In this document: positions 55,594 to 64,000 of the stretch, in pieces | Layout of the letters: each line of letters starts with the position of its first letter | How positions within the stretch are numbered: position 1 is the stretch's first letter | Assembly (NCBI GenBank): GCA_949775045.1 | Contig: OX459110.1 | Span: 8,640,970 to 8,704,969 of the forward strand | DNA length: 64,000 nucleotides | Reading direction: 5' to 3' | Origin: Metridium senile | Taxonomy: Eukaryota; Cnidaria; Anthozoa; Actiniaria; Metridiidae | Translations under genes and position numbers: made by a program | The notes under the pieces: generated by a model | What the model was told of the DNA's origin: nothing | What the model saw: only the letters and a program-made list of their open reading frames with translations | Database searches by the model: none

Positions 55594-56227
55594 TTGTTGA
55601 CACGACAGTTAAGAGTTCTTCAACATGCCACGCGCACTTTATATGTTCTCCTTATTTATTTATTGTAATATTGAGAATGTATTGATGTGTGTGAATAAAC
55701 TTGTGAACTTGTCCCCAGCGCCGTTATCACTTACTGCGCATGCTCAACGTGATAACTCGACGGGATTGGCAATCTCGTCCCCATTCGCCATTACCTCTTA
55801 CTGCGCATGTTCATGCTCGACGAGCATGACCAGTAATGCGCCACTAGCGTCGAATGGGGACGAGATTGCGGTTTCGTTTCCGAGGTGATCCATGATCCTA
55901 TGCGCCACTAGCTTGTAGGCTTTCACGGGTGACAAACTTTCTGGAAAAGGGTGTATATACTGTCTATTATATGCACGTTACATATTAGATTAATGAAATG
56001 TATTACTGACAATGTGTATTAGTACGAGCATGCTGTGTGATTACGAAGAAAATGAAATCACACAGAGCAAGGACTTACAAACGTCGAAAACATGCCACAT
56101 TTTATAGATCTGCTTGTGATTTTCGAGTATATGACGCACAAGCCAAAATAGAGGAACAAATTAATGATAATATATTGGCATCGAAATTAATGACAGGTAG
56201 TTTTTTAGATATCCTTAATTATTTCAA
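55594..56227. other. Intergenic with a short inverted repeat
   Basis: GGCAATCTCGTCCCCATTCG (55769) and CGAATGGGGACGAGATTGCG (55852) are inverted and enclose CTTACTGCGCATG motifs, probably another small MITE. Otherwise nothing recognised. Confidence 0.5.
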
Positions 56228-56231
56228 TTAA

Positions 56232-56962
56232 GGACGGGGCCTACTATTGCCACTGCGCAGGCTACTGCGCATCTACATAGTTTCCATTTTAACGCGCTAT
56301 CTTACCTCAAAAGATGACAAAATACAAATAAAAAAACATCTAACGATGGTAGACGCGACGGTAGTGGTTTTTATAAAAACAGTCCCACAAATGCACTTAT
56401 GATGACGAATTTCTTTACTTAGTAGGGAGGGGACCGGAAAGAAATTGTCTTATGATGATCTTCGGCGGCAAAGTTTACCACGCGATAACTTTTTAAAACG
56501 CCCGGTAACCCCAATTTTTTTATAACTGCAATTATTAAGAACATGTTAAACAATGGTTTTGATGTAAAATTTCGAAAAAGCAACTGATTTTTGAATGGAA
56601 AATAGACAAAAATTCGAATTTTCTGAACCTCGTAAACTGATACAAGTCGCGATGCTAAAAAAATCATATTTCACTACTAACTTTTTAAAATACGTTACAA
56701 AATATATATTCTTATTAGAAAATTACTTGTTGATTCTTTACCGCTATCAAAGAGATGTTTCAATGAAAATCCTTTGAAAAAAAAAATTATTTGTCGATGC
56801 GGGTAAAATCGTGACGTCAGCCATATTTAAGACTCATTATTTCTCTTAACTGCCCGGTGACCCCACCTTTTTTAGACAGATTTGTAGAACCCTCTGAAGG
56901 GTTAAAACAACTTACATAGTTATTTGAAGAATACATTACTTTTTAATTAGTAGGCCCCGTCC
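56232..56962. mobile_element. 731-bp non-autonomous element with TTAA target duplication
   Basis: Ends GGACGGGGCCTACTA and TAGTAGGCCCCGTCC are perfect 15-bp inverted repeats, flanked on both sides by TTAA. Internal CTGCGCAGGCTACTGCGCAT near the left end, and GCCCGGTAACCCCA / GCCCGGTGACCCCA blocks. No transposase. TTAA duplication fits piggyBac or Kolobok transposases; superfamily undecided. Confidence 0.8.
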
Positions 56963-56971
56963 TTAAGTTAG

Positions 56972-57158
56972 GTAATATAATGCAATTTGTAACACCGTAA
57001 AAAATGTTGACTTAACTTTATTGACGTTTCAGTCTAAAGCTCGAAACGTCAGTTAAGTTAAGTCAATATTTTTTACGGTGTTACAAATCTCATCATATTA
57101 CCCATCGTTTATATCAAACACCGACGCAGCCTATACTAGTTTACTCGCTAGTTTCCAT
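56972..57158. repeat. CTTTAGCCCTTCGTCGG-family repeat, copy 7, palindromic
   Basis: A direct half (GTTAGGTAATATAATGCAAT ... TTGACGTTTCAG) is joined to an inverted half (TAAAGCTCGAAACGTCAGTT ... CTCGCTAGTTTCCAT). Confidence 0.8.
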
Positions 57159-57482
57159 CGATCATTAAAGTTAGCCACCTAAAGTCTATAAAATCGGGAC
57201 CGCGGAGGATCACGGCAAATATACTTTATATCAGACTATGAAAAACCTTTCGACACAAATTTAAGCTTGCGTATGCCCAAAAATATATTTCAAATCTATC
57301 GATGATTGAAAATATTTGTTCGGGCATATATTCGAATTAAGAACTGGTGAAAACGAGAAGCCTTTTTTTTAAAACATTTTATCGATAGTTCAGGCAGATA
57401 ACTCTTACTTATATACCCATAATCCTTTTCGGTATCAAATGTAGAAATTTAATTATTTTGGATTTCCCCTACTAAATACGAT

Positions 57483-58118
57483 TAGTATAAACCTACTAGT
57501 GGTCTATCACGTATCCTGCATTCTGATTGGCTACTCTACTAATGGTCTATTGAGTGATAGACCACTAGTAGCGAAAAGGGCTGGTTTTGTAAACTTTGAA
57601 AACGTTTCTTGTTTCTTCTATTTCTTGTAATAGCTTAGTACTAAATGTAATGCTTTTCCTTAAATCGTAAATTGCAAATACGAGCAAGAAAATGACAAAA
57701 AAGCACATAATTTTGATGTTTTGTGAATGAATTTTTACTTGAAGAGCGCGCGCTACTGACGCCATCACACGATTCTTCAGTTTGATTGAGAAAGCCAGAT
57801 TAAAAAACTTTTCTTGGAATTTTCTTTATTCCTCCGTTGTTCAAATATGTATAGTAGTTTTAGCAGTAAAAATATGCTATTTTCAGCCGTTAAAACAAAA
57901 GTCTTGAGGAAGAAAATGACTAAAACTGTGGAGAATTTCGATGTGTTTTCACTTGCTTGTTTTCACTTGTTCATTTTCACTTGCCTTCACGCGTCATTGA
58001 GCGCGCGCTCGGTATTTTCACTTTCGATTATCTGTCATTTTTTCAAAATAAAACGATTGAAATGTTATTTTTCTTTCAAAATATGGCAAAGCTTGACCTA
58101 CTAGTTGGTTTATACTAA
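57483..58118. mobile_element. 636-bp inverted-repeat element, TTAGTATAAACC ends
   Basis: TTAGTATAAACCTACTAG at the left, CTAGTTGGTTTATACTAAAA at the right. GAGCGCGCGCTACTGACGCC (about 57743) and GCGTCATTGAGCGCGCGCTC (about 57991) form a second inverted pair. The short frames inside have no homology I recognise. Confidence 0.65.
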
Positions 58119-58120
58119 AA

Positions 58121-58230
58121 CAATTAGACCTCTCGCCCTCATGGTCCACGAGTCAATAGCCCACTTGGCCTCGAAGACTCGGCCTCGTGGGCTATTGACT
58201 CGTAGACCATTCGGGCTGCGGGTCTAATTG
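58121..58230. mobile_element. Palindromic element, CAATTAGACC ends
   Basis: GGTCCACGAGTCAATAGCCC and GGGCTATTGACTCGTAGACC are inverted, within CAATTAGACC...GGTCTAATTG. Confidence 0.8.
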
Positions 58231-58613
58231 TTAAATATCCTGTATATTTTCTAGATGATAACGAGCTCAGCCGAGATAATGTTTAGCCACGTAGGCCTAA
58301 TTTGTCTAAGATAGGCCGGCGGATATGTTTATAATTGTCTTTTGTTATTTATTTGTTTGACAAATCAGCCTATACAAACATATTTCAGAAGCTAATTTAG
58401 GCTCCGGAGAAGAGTAAAAATTAAAGAGATAAGATATATTAATTAACTGAACTCGAGCAAGGGAAATGGATTTGTGTCCAAAGAGCGATATAAACGATAG
58501 TAGGTTTGTGTTCCAATAGCGAGATACAAACGATAAAACTTGACAGGAAAAAGGGTTCAAGGGAAATGGGTTTGTGTTCGAATTGCGAGATAAACGATTG
58601 TCTTTTTAATATA

Positions 58614-58899
58614 TACCCATTTCAAAAATCGTTGTCGCAGCCAAAGACACAGTCCACACACTGAAGCCTGCAAAGGATGTCGGTATTTCTTCTCTATTAT
58701 CAATTCATTCATAGCATATTTTGGATGGATGTGTTATATGACCATGATAACACTGTTACAGTGGTAGATGATGAAACACTGACAATTATTTACAAAACGT
58801 GTAATAAATCACAAATTATGTTCATAATACAGACAACCTTTGCAGGCTTCAGAGTGTGGACTGTAGCTTCGGCTGCGACAACGATTTTTGAAATAGGTG
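58614..58899. mobile_element. MITE, CACCTATTTCAAAAATCG-type ends, TA target duplication
   Basis: Arms of about 80 bp: ATTTCAAAAATCGTTGTCGC, AGCC, CACAGTCCACAC, GAAGCCTGCAAAGG versus CCTTTGCAGGCTTCAGAGTG, TGGACTGTAGCTTCGGCTGC and GACAACGATTTTTGAAATAG. The left tip has two changed bases (TACCCATTTC). TA flanks. 286 bp. Fragments of the family lie at 26610-26760, 39080-39220 and 40700-40985. Confidence 0.85.
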
Positions 58900-58919
58900 T
58901 ATACTTATTTTAACTAGAC

Positions 58920-59662
58920 GCTCTAGCAGCGTGAAGTCGGGCTAGTCATAAAATCAACACAGGAGGCTAAACAATTCTACTTTGGGCTTCCTGTGTTCGT
59001 TCCCAAAGCATCATGGGGACTATACGCGACATGACAGATCGATACCTAGAGTCGGGCCTTCTAGCCCGACTAATAAAGTGAGTCACCAAAAACTTATAAA
59101 GCAGAGACCGCTGAGGATTATTGGAAACAAATCTCATATTAGATAAGTATAGCTTTTTGATACAAAGTGCATTTCATCATAGTCGCGCCAACAATCCCTC
59201 CCACATCACTTCTACAGCACACAAAGCTTCCTTCACGGGAAACTATAGCGCATTCAGACTTGGGCTTCCTGTGCTCGTTGTGACGGTTTTCCCACAGGAA
59301 GCCCGATCTGCGTGTCAAATTACACGTACTTATATAACAAAACGTACATATGGTTAAAATGAATTTAAACTATTGTTGGTTTTGATATTGTGTGAAAGAT
59401 CAAGACACATTTTTACGCATTTATTCAGTAGACCAAATGGAGAAAAAACAAACTGGATACATAATAAACACCACATTACACTCATTATCCTTAGTCTAGC
59501 ATAGTATGGTACCACTACACTGTAATTTAACATTGATATTAACATAGGTCTGCAGTGACATTGGAAAATTTAAAAGCCTTTTTGAGCTCAAAGGGTTAAT
59601 GATTTAATGATAATGGTATCATTCCTCATACTAGGGCTTGCATGTAAAAAACACTGGTACAT
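58920..59662. other. Downstream flank of the VDAC gene
   Basis: GAAGTCGGGCTAGTC and GGGCCTTCTAGCCCGACTAA make a loose inverted pair (58930-59072). TTTATT at 59420-59425 is AATAAA on the minus strand, about 240 nt beyond the VDAC stop, and is a plausible polyadenylation signal. Confidence 0.4.
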
Positions 59663-62600
59663 CTAAGCCTCCATGTCAATACCAACACCAAGTTTGTGAC
59701 CTCCACTGTTGAGGTTTTTGGTGTCAACGTGGGCAGACAAGGTTGCCTTGATGCCTGGACGCAGCCTTTGTGTGTAAGCTAGTCCTAGATGACTGCTGTT
59801 ATTCACCTTAGCCTAGAAGAACAATTTAAATCAGATTAAAATAGACCATTTCGTTGTTCTGGTCATTCAACCTTGGTTTCTATTTGGTGATACTGTCTTT
59901 AGAATTTGACTAAAACTCACAGTAATGTAAGAAATATTGATGGTTTGCATTCATTCCCAAGAGAATATAAAGACAAAAGACATTGCGGCCATGTTGGATG
60001 ATATATCATAATAATTCATTAAAAAATCATTATTAAATTCATCCAAAATCGGTGGCTATGGCGTCACATGCAATCAAAGAATACACACAAATAGACAATA
60101 GGCAATATACACAAGCGTCATAGAGGAACCCACTTTACCCGGCAATTTCGCTGGTACTCATACAACCTTTAGCCTGGTTCACACTAGCAATATAAGCATT
60201 AGCAACATACACAGACTCAGTGAAGCATTTCTTGAATAGATGTGAGAAAAGACAAGTGTGGCTAATGAAACCCCGTCTACACGGATCCCAATACTTTTGA
60301 AACCGCATACTTTTTTATGCGAATCGGCTTATCGTCCACATGAATCCAGTGAATCTGGTCACCGAAACCGCATACTTTTGAAACCACTCTCCAGAGTGGA
60401 TACTTTTGAATCCTCCGGATACGCGGATTCGTGTGGACACCTAAAACCTAAAACCGGATACTTTTGAATCCACTGACTTGAAAATTCAACATGGCGGACA
60501 ACAATATCTTGTTAGTTACTTGGATTTCACTTATTTCCAGTCTTAATAGAAGTAAGGTCAATTTTACCCGGTTGGCTGAGCCTTTTGAATCAAAACAAAG
60601 ACGCATAAAACCGTTTCGATCATAACCTCAACCAAAACGATCGTTTTTCTTCGTCCAGGGAGAACTGGTCGAACGACAAACAGTAATGATAGTATTTGAA
60701 ACATAATAATAATAATAAAATAATGATGGTAAACAAGATCGCTCGCTCGATTAGCGCATGCCCAGTTGTGCTACTTTATAAATTCAAGTCGTTACAGGGT
60801 ATTCGTGTGTACGGGTGAATCCGAATTGGAAACGATCAACAGGATACGTGTAGACGCAAATATTTCTATGCGGTTTCTGCATATGTTGCTTGTGCTAATG
60901 TCCCCACTGTGAACCATGCTTTAGTCAAGAAATGCCATAGTGCATCTCAGTCTAAGAACACTATATAATCTTCCCAGACACAGAATCTCATTCACTGACA
61001 ACTTAGCCACTAAGACTTTCATGAGTAGACCTACCCTAATAGATGTGTCTTTGTCCATGTCATATTTACAGCCAGCCTGGAAGGTGGTGTTGCTATTACC
61101 AGTTGTCCAGTTCAGTTGTGCAGCAGCTTCAAGATTCTTACTGATCTAATAAAACAAGAAAACACAGTTAACAGATCATTTAAACTATTTAGCATTCACA
61201 TAGAAATAACTCTAACTCTTTTACTATGAAGAAGGGCTAAAGCTCGAAATGCCAGTAAAGTTAAGTCAACATTTTTTACGGTACGTGTTACAAATTTCAT
61301 TCTATTACCTATTGTATATATCAAACACCGACACAGACTATACTAGTTTACTCGCTAGTTTCCATTCACATAGAAATAAGATTACTTACCTGGTGATAGA
61401 TAGATCCTGAAAACCTTGATGCATCATTACTAAAACAACAAACAAAATAGGTAAATAACTACAGTGCAACTACTGAAACAGGGGCCACCCACACAAATTT
61501 CAAAATAGATATTTTTTGAGATCAATAACAAAACTTGTACAGGGATTCCTATTCAATCTCAATCTATGTCGTTCGCATATAATGAAAATGATTAGCATTT
61601 TAAGCAAAAAAAACAACAACCAAAAAAACAACCATTTGTAGAGGTTCTATTGTTCATATTCTCAATCGTGATTGGATAATTATGTTTTGTTGGCCCGGTT
61701 TCAGTAGTCTCACTGTAAATATGTGAATGTGAATAATTCAATGAATTTATTTGTCCAATGTTCTAGCTGGGCAACTTTTTGCAGAGGTTTCTTTTTCTTC
61801 TATTCTAGAGGGGGTAGGTAAGGAACTCTCTGCCAAGCAGGGTAGAGCCGATTTCATTAACCCATGAAATAAATTTTAGTGTATCCCTCTTTAATGCACT
61901 CTTTAACTAATGCACTTTGTTTCAAAGGTTAATGAGAACCAATCTAATAATTTTATAGTTCTTAACTTAAGCAACAATAATTGCAGTACAATTACTTAGA
62001 TAAAATGAACACTTACACAGCTGAATGAACCTGGAAATCATCAGATCGATAACCCAAAGAGAAGTTGTTTGCTATCAGTTTAGACTTGGATGTATCATAC
62101 GCAGCCTGATAACCAGCTATCCAGCCTTCATAACTGAAAACACATAAAACACATCAATGTTTAAAAGATGTTTCTCACAAAATACAAGTACATTATTTAA
62201 CAGGTGGCTAGTTGGCTGTGCAACGAGAGTACTGGCCTATTCACCACTGTGGTCAGAGTTCAAATCCTTGCTAAGGGACCAGATTATATGTGAATTGAGA
62301 ATGTTTGATGTGTTGTTCTCTACCATGCCACATAGGTTTTTCTTCCGGTAATCCAGTTTCCGGTAATCCTCCCTCAGCAAAAATCAACATGTGAGGAGTG
62401 GTGTATTAAAAATATTTTATGTAAAGGTAGTGAGTGTGGGTACCAGCAGATCAAGAACCACATGTGCTGATGTGAAAAGATTATGAATTTATCTATTTTC
62501 TATTTATGATAATTTTACTTATAAACATAAACCACTTGCTTTTGAAAAATACTAAATCCTAGATAACAAGGCTGAAACCATATAGGCCTTGCTCACCACT

Positions 62601-63428
62601 AGGTTTCATCAAAAACTCATTAGTAAGAGCAACTGACTGGTAACTTATTACTATTATTATTCATTGTCATTATTTTTATTAAATAGAAAGATGTGTGTGA
62701 AAATCCCTGCTGAATAACTTGGGATTATTTCTGAGCATGAAGTAATACCAACAAATTGCTGTGTCAATTACCCAACTACTCCAGATGCCTGGACTGTTGG
62801 TCCAGCAAAATCAAAGTCCACATCAGCGGTACCATTGAAGTAATCTCTCTTGTAGGCGCTCTTGATCTTGGCTGACTTTTTGCTGAAAGTACAATAACAA
62901 ACATGAGACCTAAACCTTGGAAGCCTAAATAGTCCCAATTTTGATGTAAAGTCAAAGTAACTTCTGAGTTATGCATTGCAAACTCTCTCCTAACAAACAA
63001 TTTTAGCAAAGTTTTTATCTAAGTATTGTCTATTACATACCCAGTGTTTGGAGCAAATGAAGTGTCAAACTCCATCTTTAATCCTTTTGCAATCTAGAGT
63101 TTGGAATATAAGGATTATTAATTTCAACTTGTTGTACAGGAAAAATGTTGTTGCAGGGGCAAAGATTTTCACAATGTGTGTCACACAAAGTGAGGAGAAT
63201 TGTCCTTGAGACATGTCTCAGCGACAAGTCACGGCAACTTGTTGACTAGTGTTTACCGTAATAACATCATTTCACTCCAGAAGATTGGAATTAGTCAGAA
63301 AAGTAGAATATATACAATAAAAAACATTAGGTGACCTCAGAATCAGCTTTTTTCATTTACCTGGTCTTCAACAGTGATATCAGAGCTGAGAATGTTATCT
63401 GTGGTCCATTTCTCAGTAAGAGTAATAC
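59663..63428 (-). CDS. VDAC: Voltage-dependent anion channel (VDAC, mitochondrial porin), seven 3' exons, 5' end outside window
   Basis: Exons in order 63361-63428, 63041-63093, 62772-62882, 62017-62133, 61390-61429, 61035-61145 and 59663-59812. All have GT-AG ends and matching phases (1, 0, 2, 2, 2, 0, 0 at successive exon starts), giving 215 residues plus stop. They cover the family from [19 protein letters not shown] through [36 protein letters not shown] and [20 protein letters not shown] to the C-terminal [13 protein letters not shown]. The family is about 283 residues: a 19-strand beta-barrel of the outer mitochondrial membrane passing ATP, ADP and small anions. About 68 N-terminal residues (the pore helix and first strands) must be coded beyond 64000. 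No break or missing signature seen. Paralogue number cannot be decided. Confidence 0.97.
60265..60885. mobile_element. Rearranged repeat of the CGTCTACACGGATCC family in a VDAC intron
   Basis: CCCCGTCTACACGGATCCCA, TGCGAATCGGCTTATCGTCC, GGATACGCGGATTCGTGTGG and, at the far end, GACGCAAATATTTCTATGCG. The phrase ATACTTTTGAA is repeated six times. Relative of 51445-51606. Confidence 0.65.
61222..61364 (-). repeat. CTTTAGCCCTTCGTCGG-family repeat, copy 8, in a VDAC intron
   Basis: GAAGAAGGGCTAAAGCTCGA, AATGCCAGTAAAGTTAAGTC through TACTAGTTTACTCGCTAGTT and TCCAT. It ends 25 nt before the 61390-61429 exon. Confidence 0.8.
61842..61949. mobile_element. Decayed relative of the 47258-47407 MITE in a VDAC intron
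   Basis: TAGAGCCGATTTCATTAACC near the left and GGTTAATGAGAACCAATCTA near the right match GAGTGGTTTTCATTAACCCG arms with a few changes. Confidence 0.6.
62200..62398 (+). mobile_element. tRNA-derived SINE in a VDAC intron
   Basis: The head has A-box-like GTGGCTAGTTGGCTGTGCAA and B-box AGAGTTCAAATCC. The body GTTTGATGTGTTGTTCTCTA, CCATGCCACATAGGTTTTTC, TTCCGGTAATCCAGTTTCCG and AAAAATCAACATG follows. The body looks like the conserved central domain of a widespread animal SINE superfamily (MetaSINE-like, from memory). Same family as 43033-43505. Confidence 0.65.
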
Positions 63429-63667
63429 CTGGAAAACAAACAGTTTATTCTGTTACTACAAGAAATACTATACTTACTTATAATATATTGGTCATGTGCA
63501 GCATTGCCAGGGGTTATAAAAGGAGTAAAATATATATGTTTTTATCCCACATTATATCAAATTCAGCCAATCAGAATGCTTGAAAGCTGTTGTATATTCG
63601 GCAGTATTCAGCATACGGCATGAGACATTGCAGGTTCTCTTTATTTTATATGATTTAGGATACAATA

Positions 63668-63987
63668 GGGTTTTCCGAATTAGCGACTTTGGTACTAATA
63701 GTACCAGATACTAATTAGCATACATGTTTACCGTTATTAGGATTTCTAGGAGTTACATGTGTTTAAAATATTACATTTTCTGAGTAAGAATAAAAAATAA
63801 GAACAATATTGCAGAAGTAATGACAGATTAACACTGGTATTATCATCTGGCACTATTAGTGAGATACTTGAGGGACAGATATGAGTGGAAATTCCTATCC
63901 CGTGGACACTATTGTGTCTCCGACCGGAAGTAAGAAGTAAGTAAGTAAGTGCCAAATCTGCCTTTGTGCCGGTAAATCGGAAAACCC
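63668..63987. mobile_element. MITE, GGGTTTTCCGA ends, TA target duplication
   Basis: GGGTTTTCCGAATTA at the left and TAAATCGGAAAACCC at the right are inverted and flanked by TA; 320 bp, with an (AAGT)n patch near the right end. It lies in the VDAC intron upstream of the first visible exon. Confidence 0.8.
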
Positions 63988-64000
63988 TAATGTTTTCTAG

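Noticed and set aside
57565..57768. 67-residue minus-strand frame with a hydrophobic segment, looking like a small membrane protein
   Set aside because: Falls inside the inverted-repeat element 57483-58118, with no splice or conservation evidence.
63430..64000. Search for further 5' VDAC exons
   Set aside because: No stretch matching the expected N-terminal strands could be found; most of this part is a MITE, so the 5' exons are taken to lie outside the window.

Overview
The window is metazoan nuclear DNA, AT-rich, with short GT-AG introns. It most resembles an anthozoan cnidarian (sea anemone or coral). Reasons: interspersed repeats that I associate with cnidarian genomes, such as the family carrying CTAAAGCTCGAAACGTCA and the element with GGACGGGGCCTACTA ends; tRNA-derived SINEs; very many palindromic MITEs; and secreted precursors with dibasic KR sites. 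The assignment is from memory of those repeats, not from a database search.

Layout. 1-3.8 kb holds repeats (pyrimidine tract, LINE tail, inverted repeat). 3.8-12.5 kb carries two tandem, same-strand genes for related secreted, His/Pro- and Gly-rich precursors: an intronless 541-residue protein and a three-exon 868-residue protein. 12.7-15.8 kb is repeats, including a 12-bp satellite. 15.9-18.4 kb (+) is an LRRC74-like gene (LRRs plus a C-terminal EF-hand), followed tail-to-tail at 19.4-21.1 kb (-) by a smaller LRR-like gene that may have a further 5' exon near 22.4 kb. 24.2-26.2 kb is an array of four identical tRNA-Cys(GCA) genes. 27.1-35.7 kb (-) is a five-exon, 988-residue gene with two ZU5-like domains, a UPA-like region and a long repetitive acidic/Ser-rich tail. 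35.7-45 kb is almost entirely mobile-element debris. 45.06-45.95 kb (-) is an intronless unknown gene of 298 residues. 46-59.6 kb is again dense in MITEs and tandem repeats. 59.7-63.4 kb (-) holds seven 3' exons of a mitochondrial VDAC porin gene whose 5' end lies beyond the window.

There is no operon logic. The functional links visible are the paralogy of the two secreted genes and the shared LRR character of the convergent pair at 16-21 kb. Three points stand out. First, the secreted pair shares a propeptide motif and repeated KRQ processing sites. Second, a ZU5-ZU5-UPA-like protein has no visible death domain and carries 26-residue repeats whose DNA contains CRE palindromes. Third, several sequences record mobile-element and duplication history directly: a MITE with its empty target site preserved in neighbouring satellite copies, splice-site-bearing exon ends copied in tandem, and a SINE tail expanded into a tandem array.
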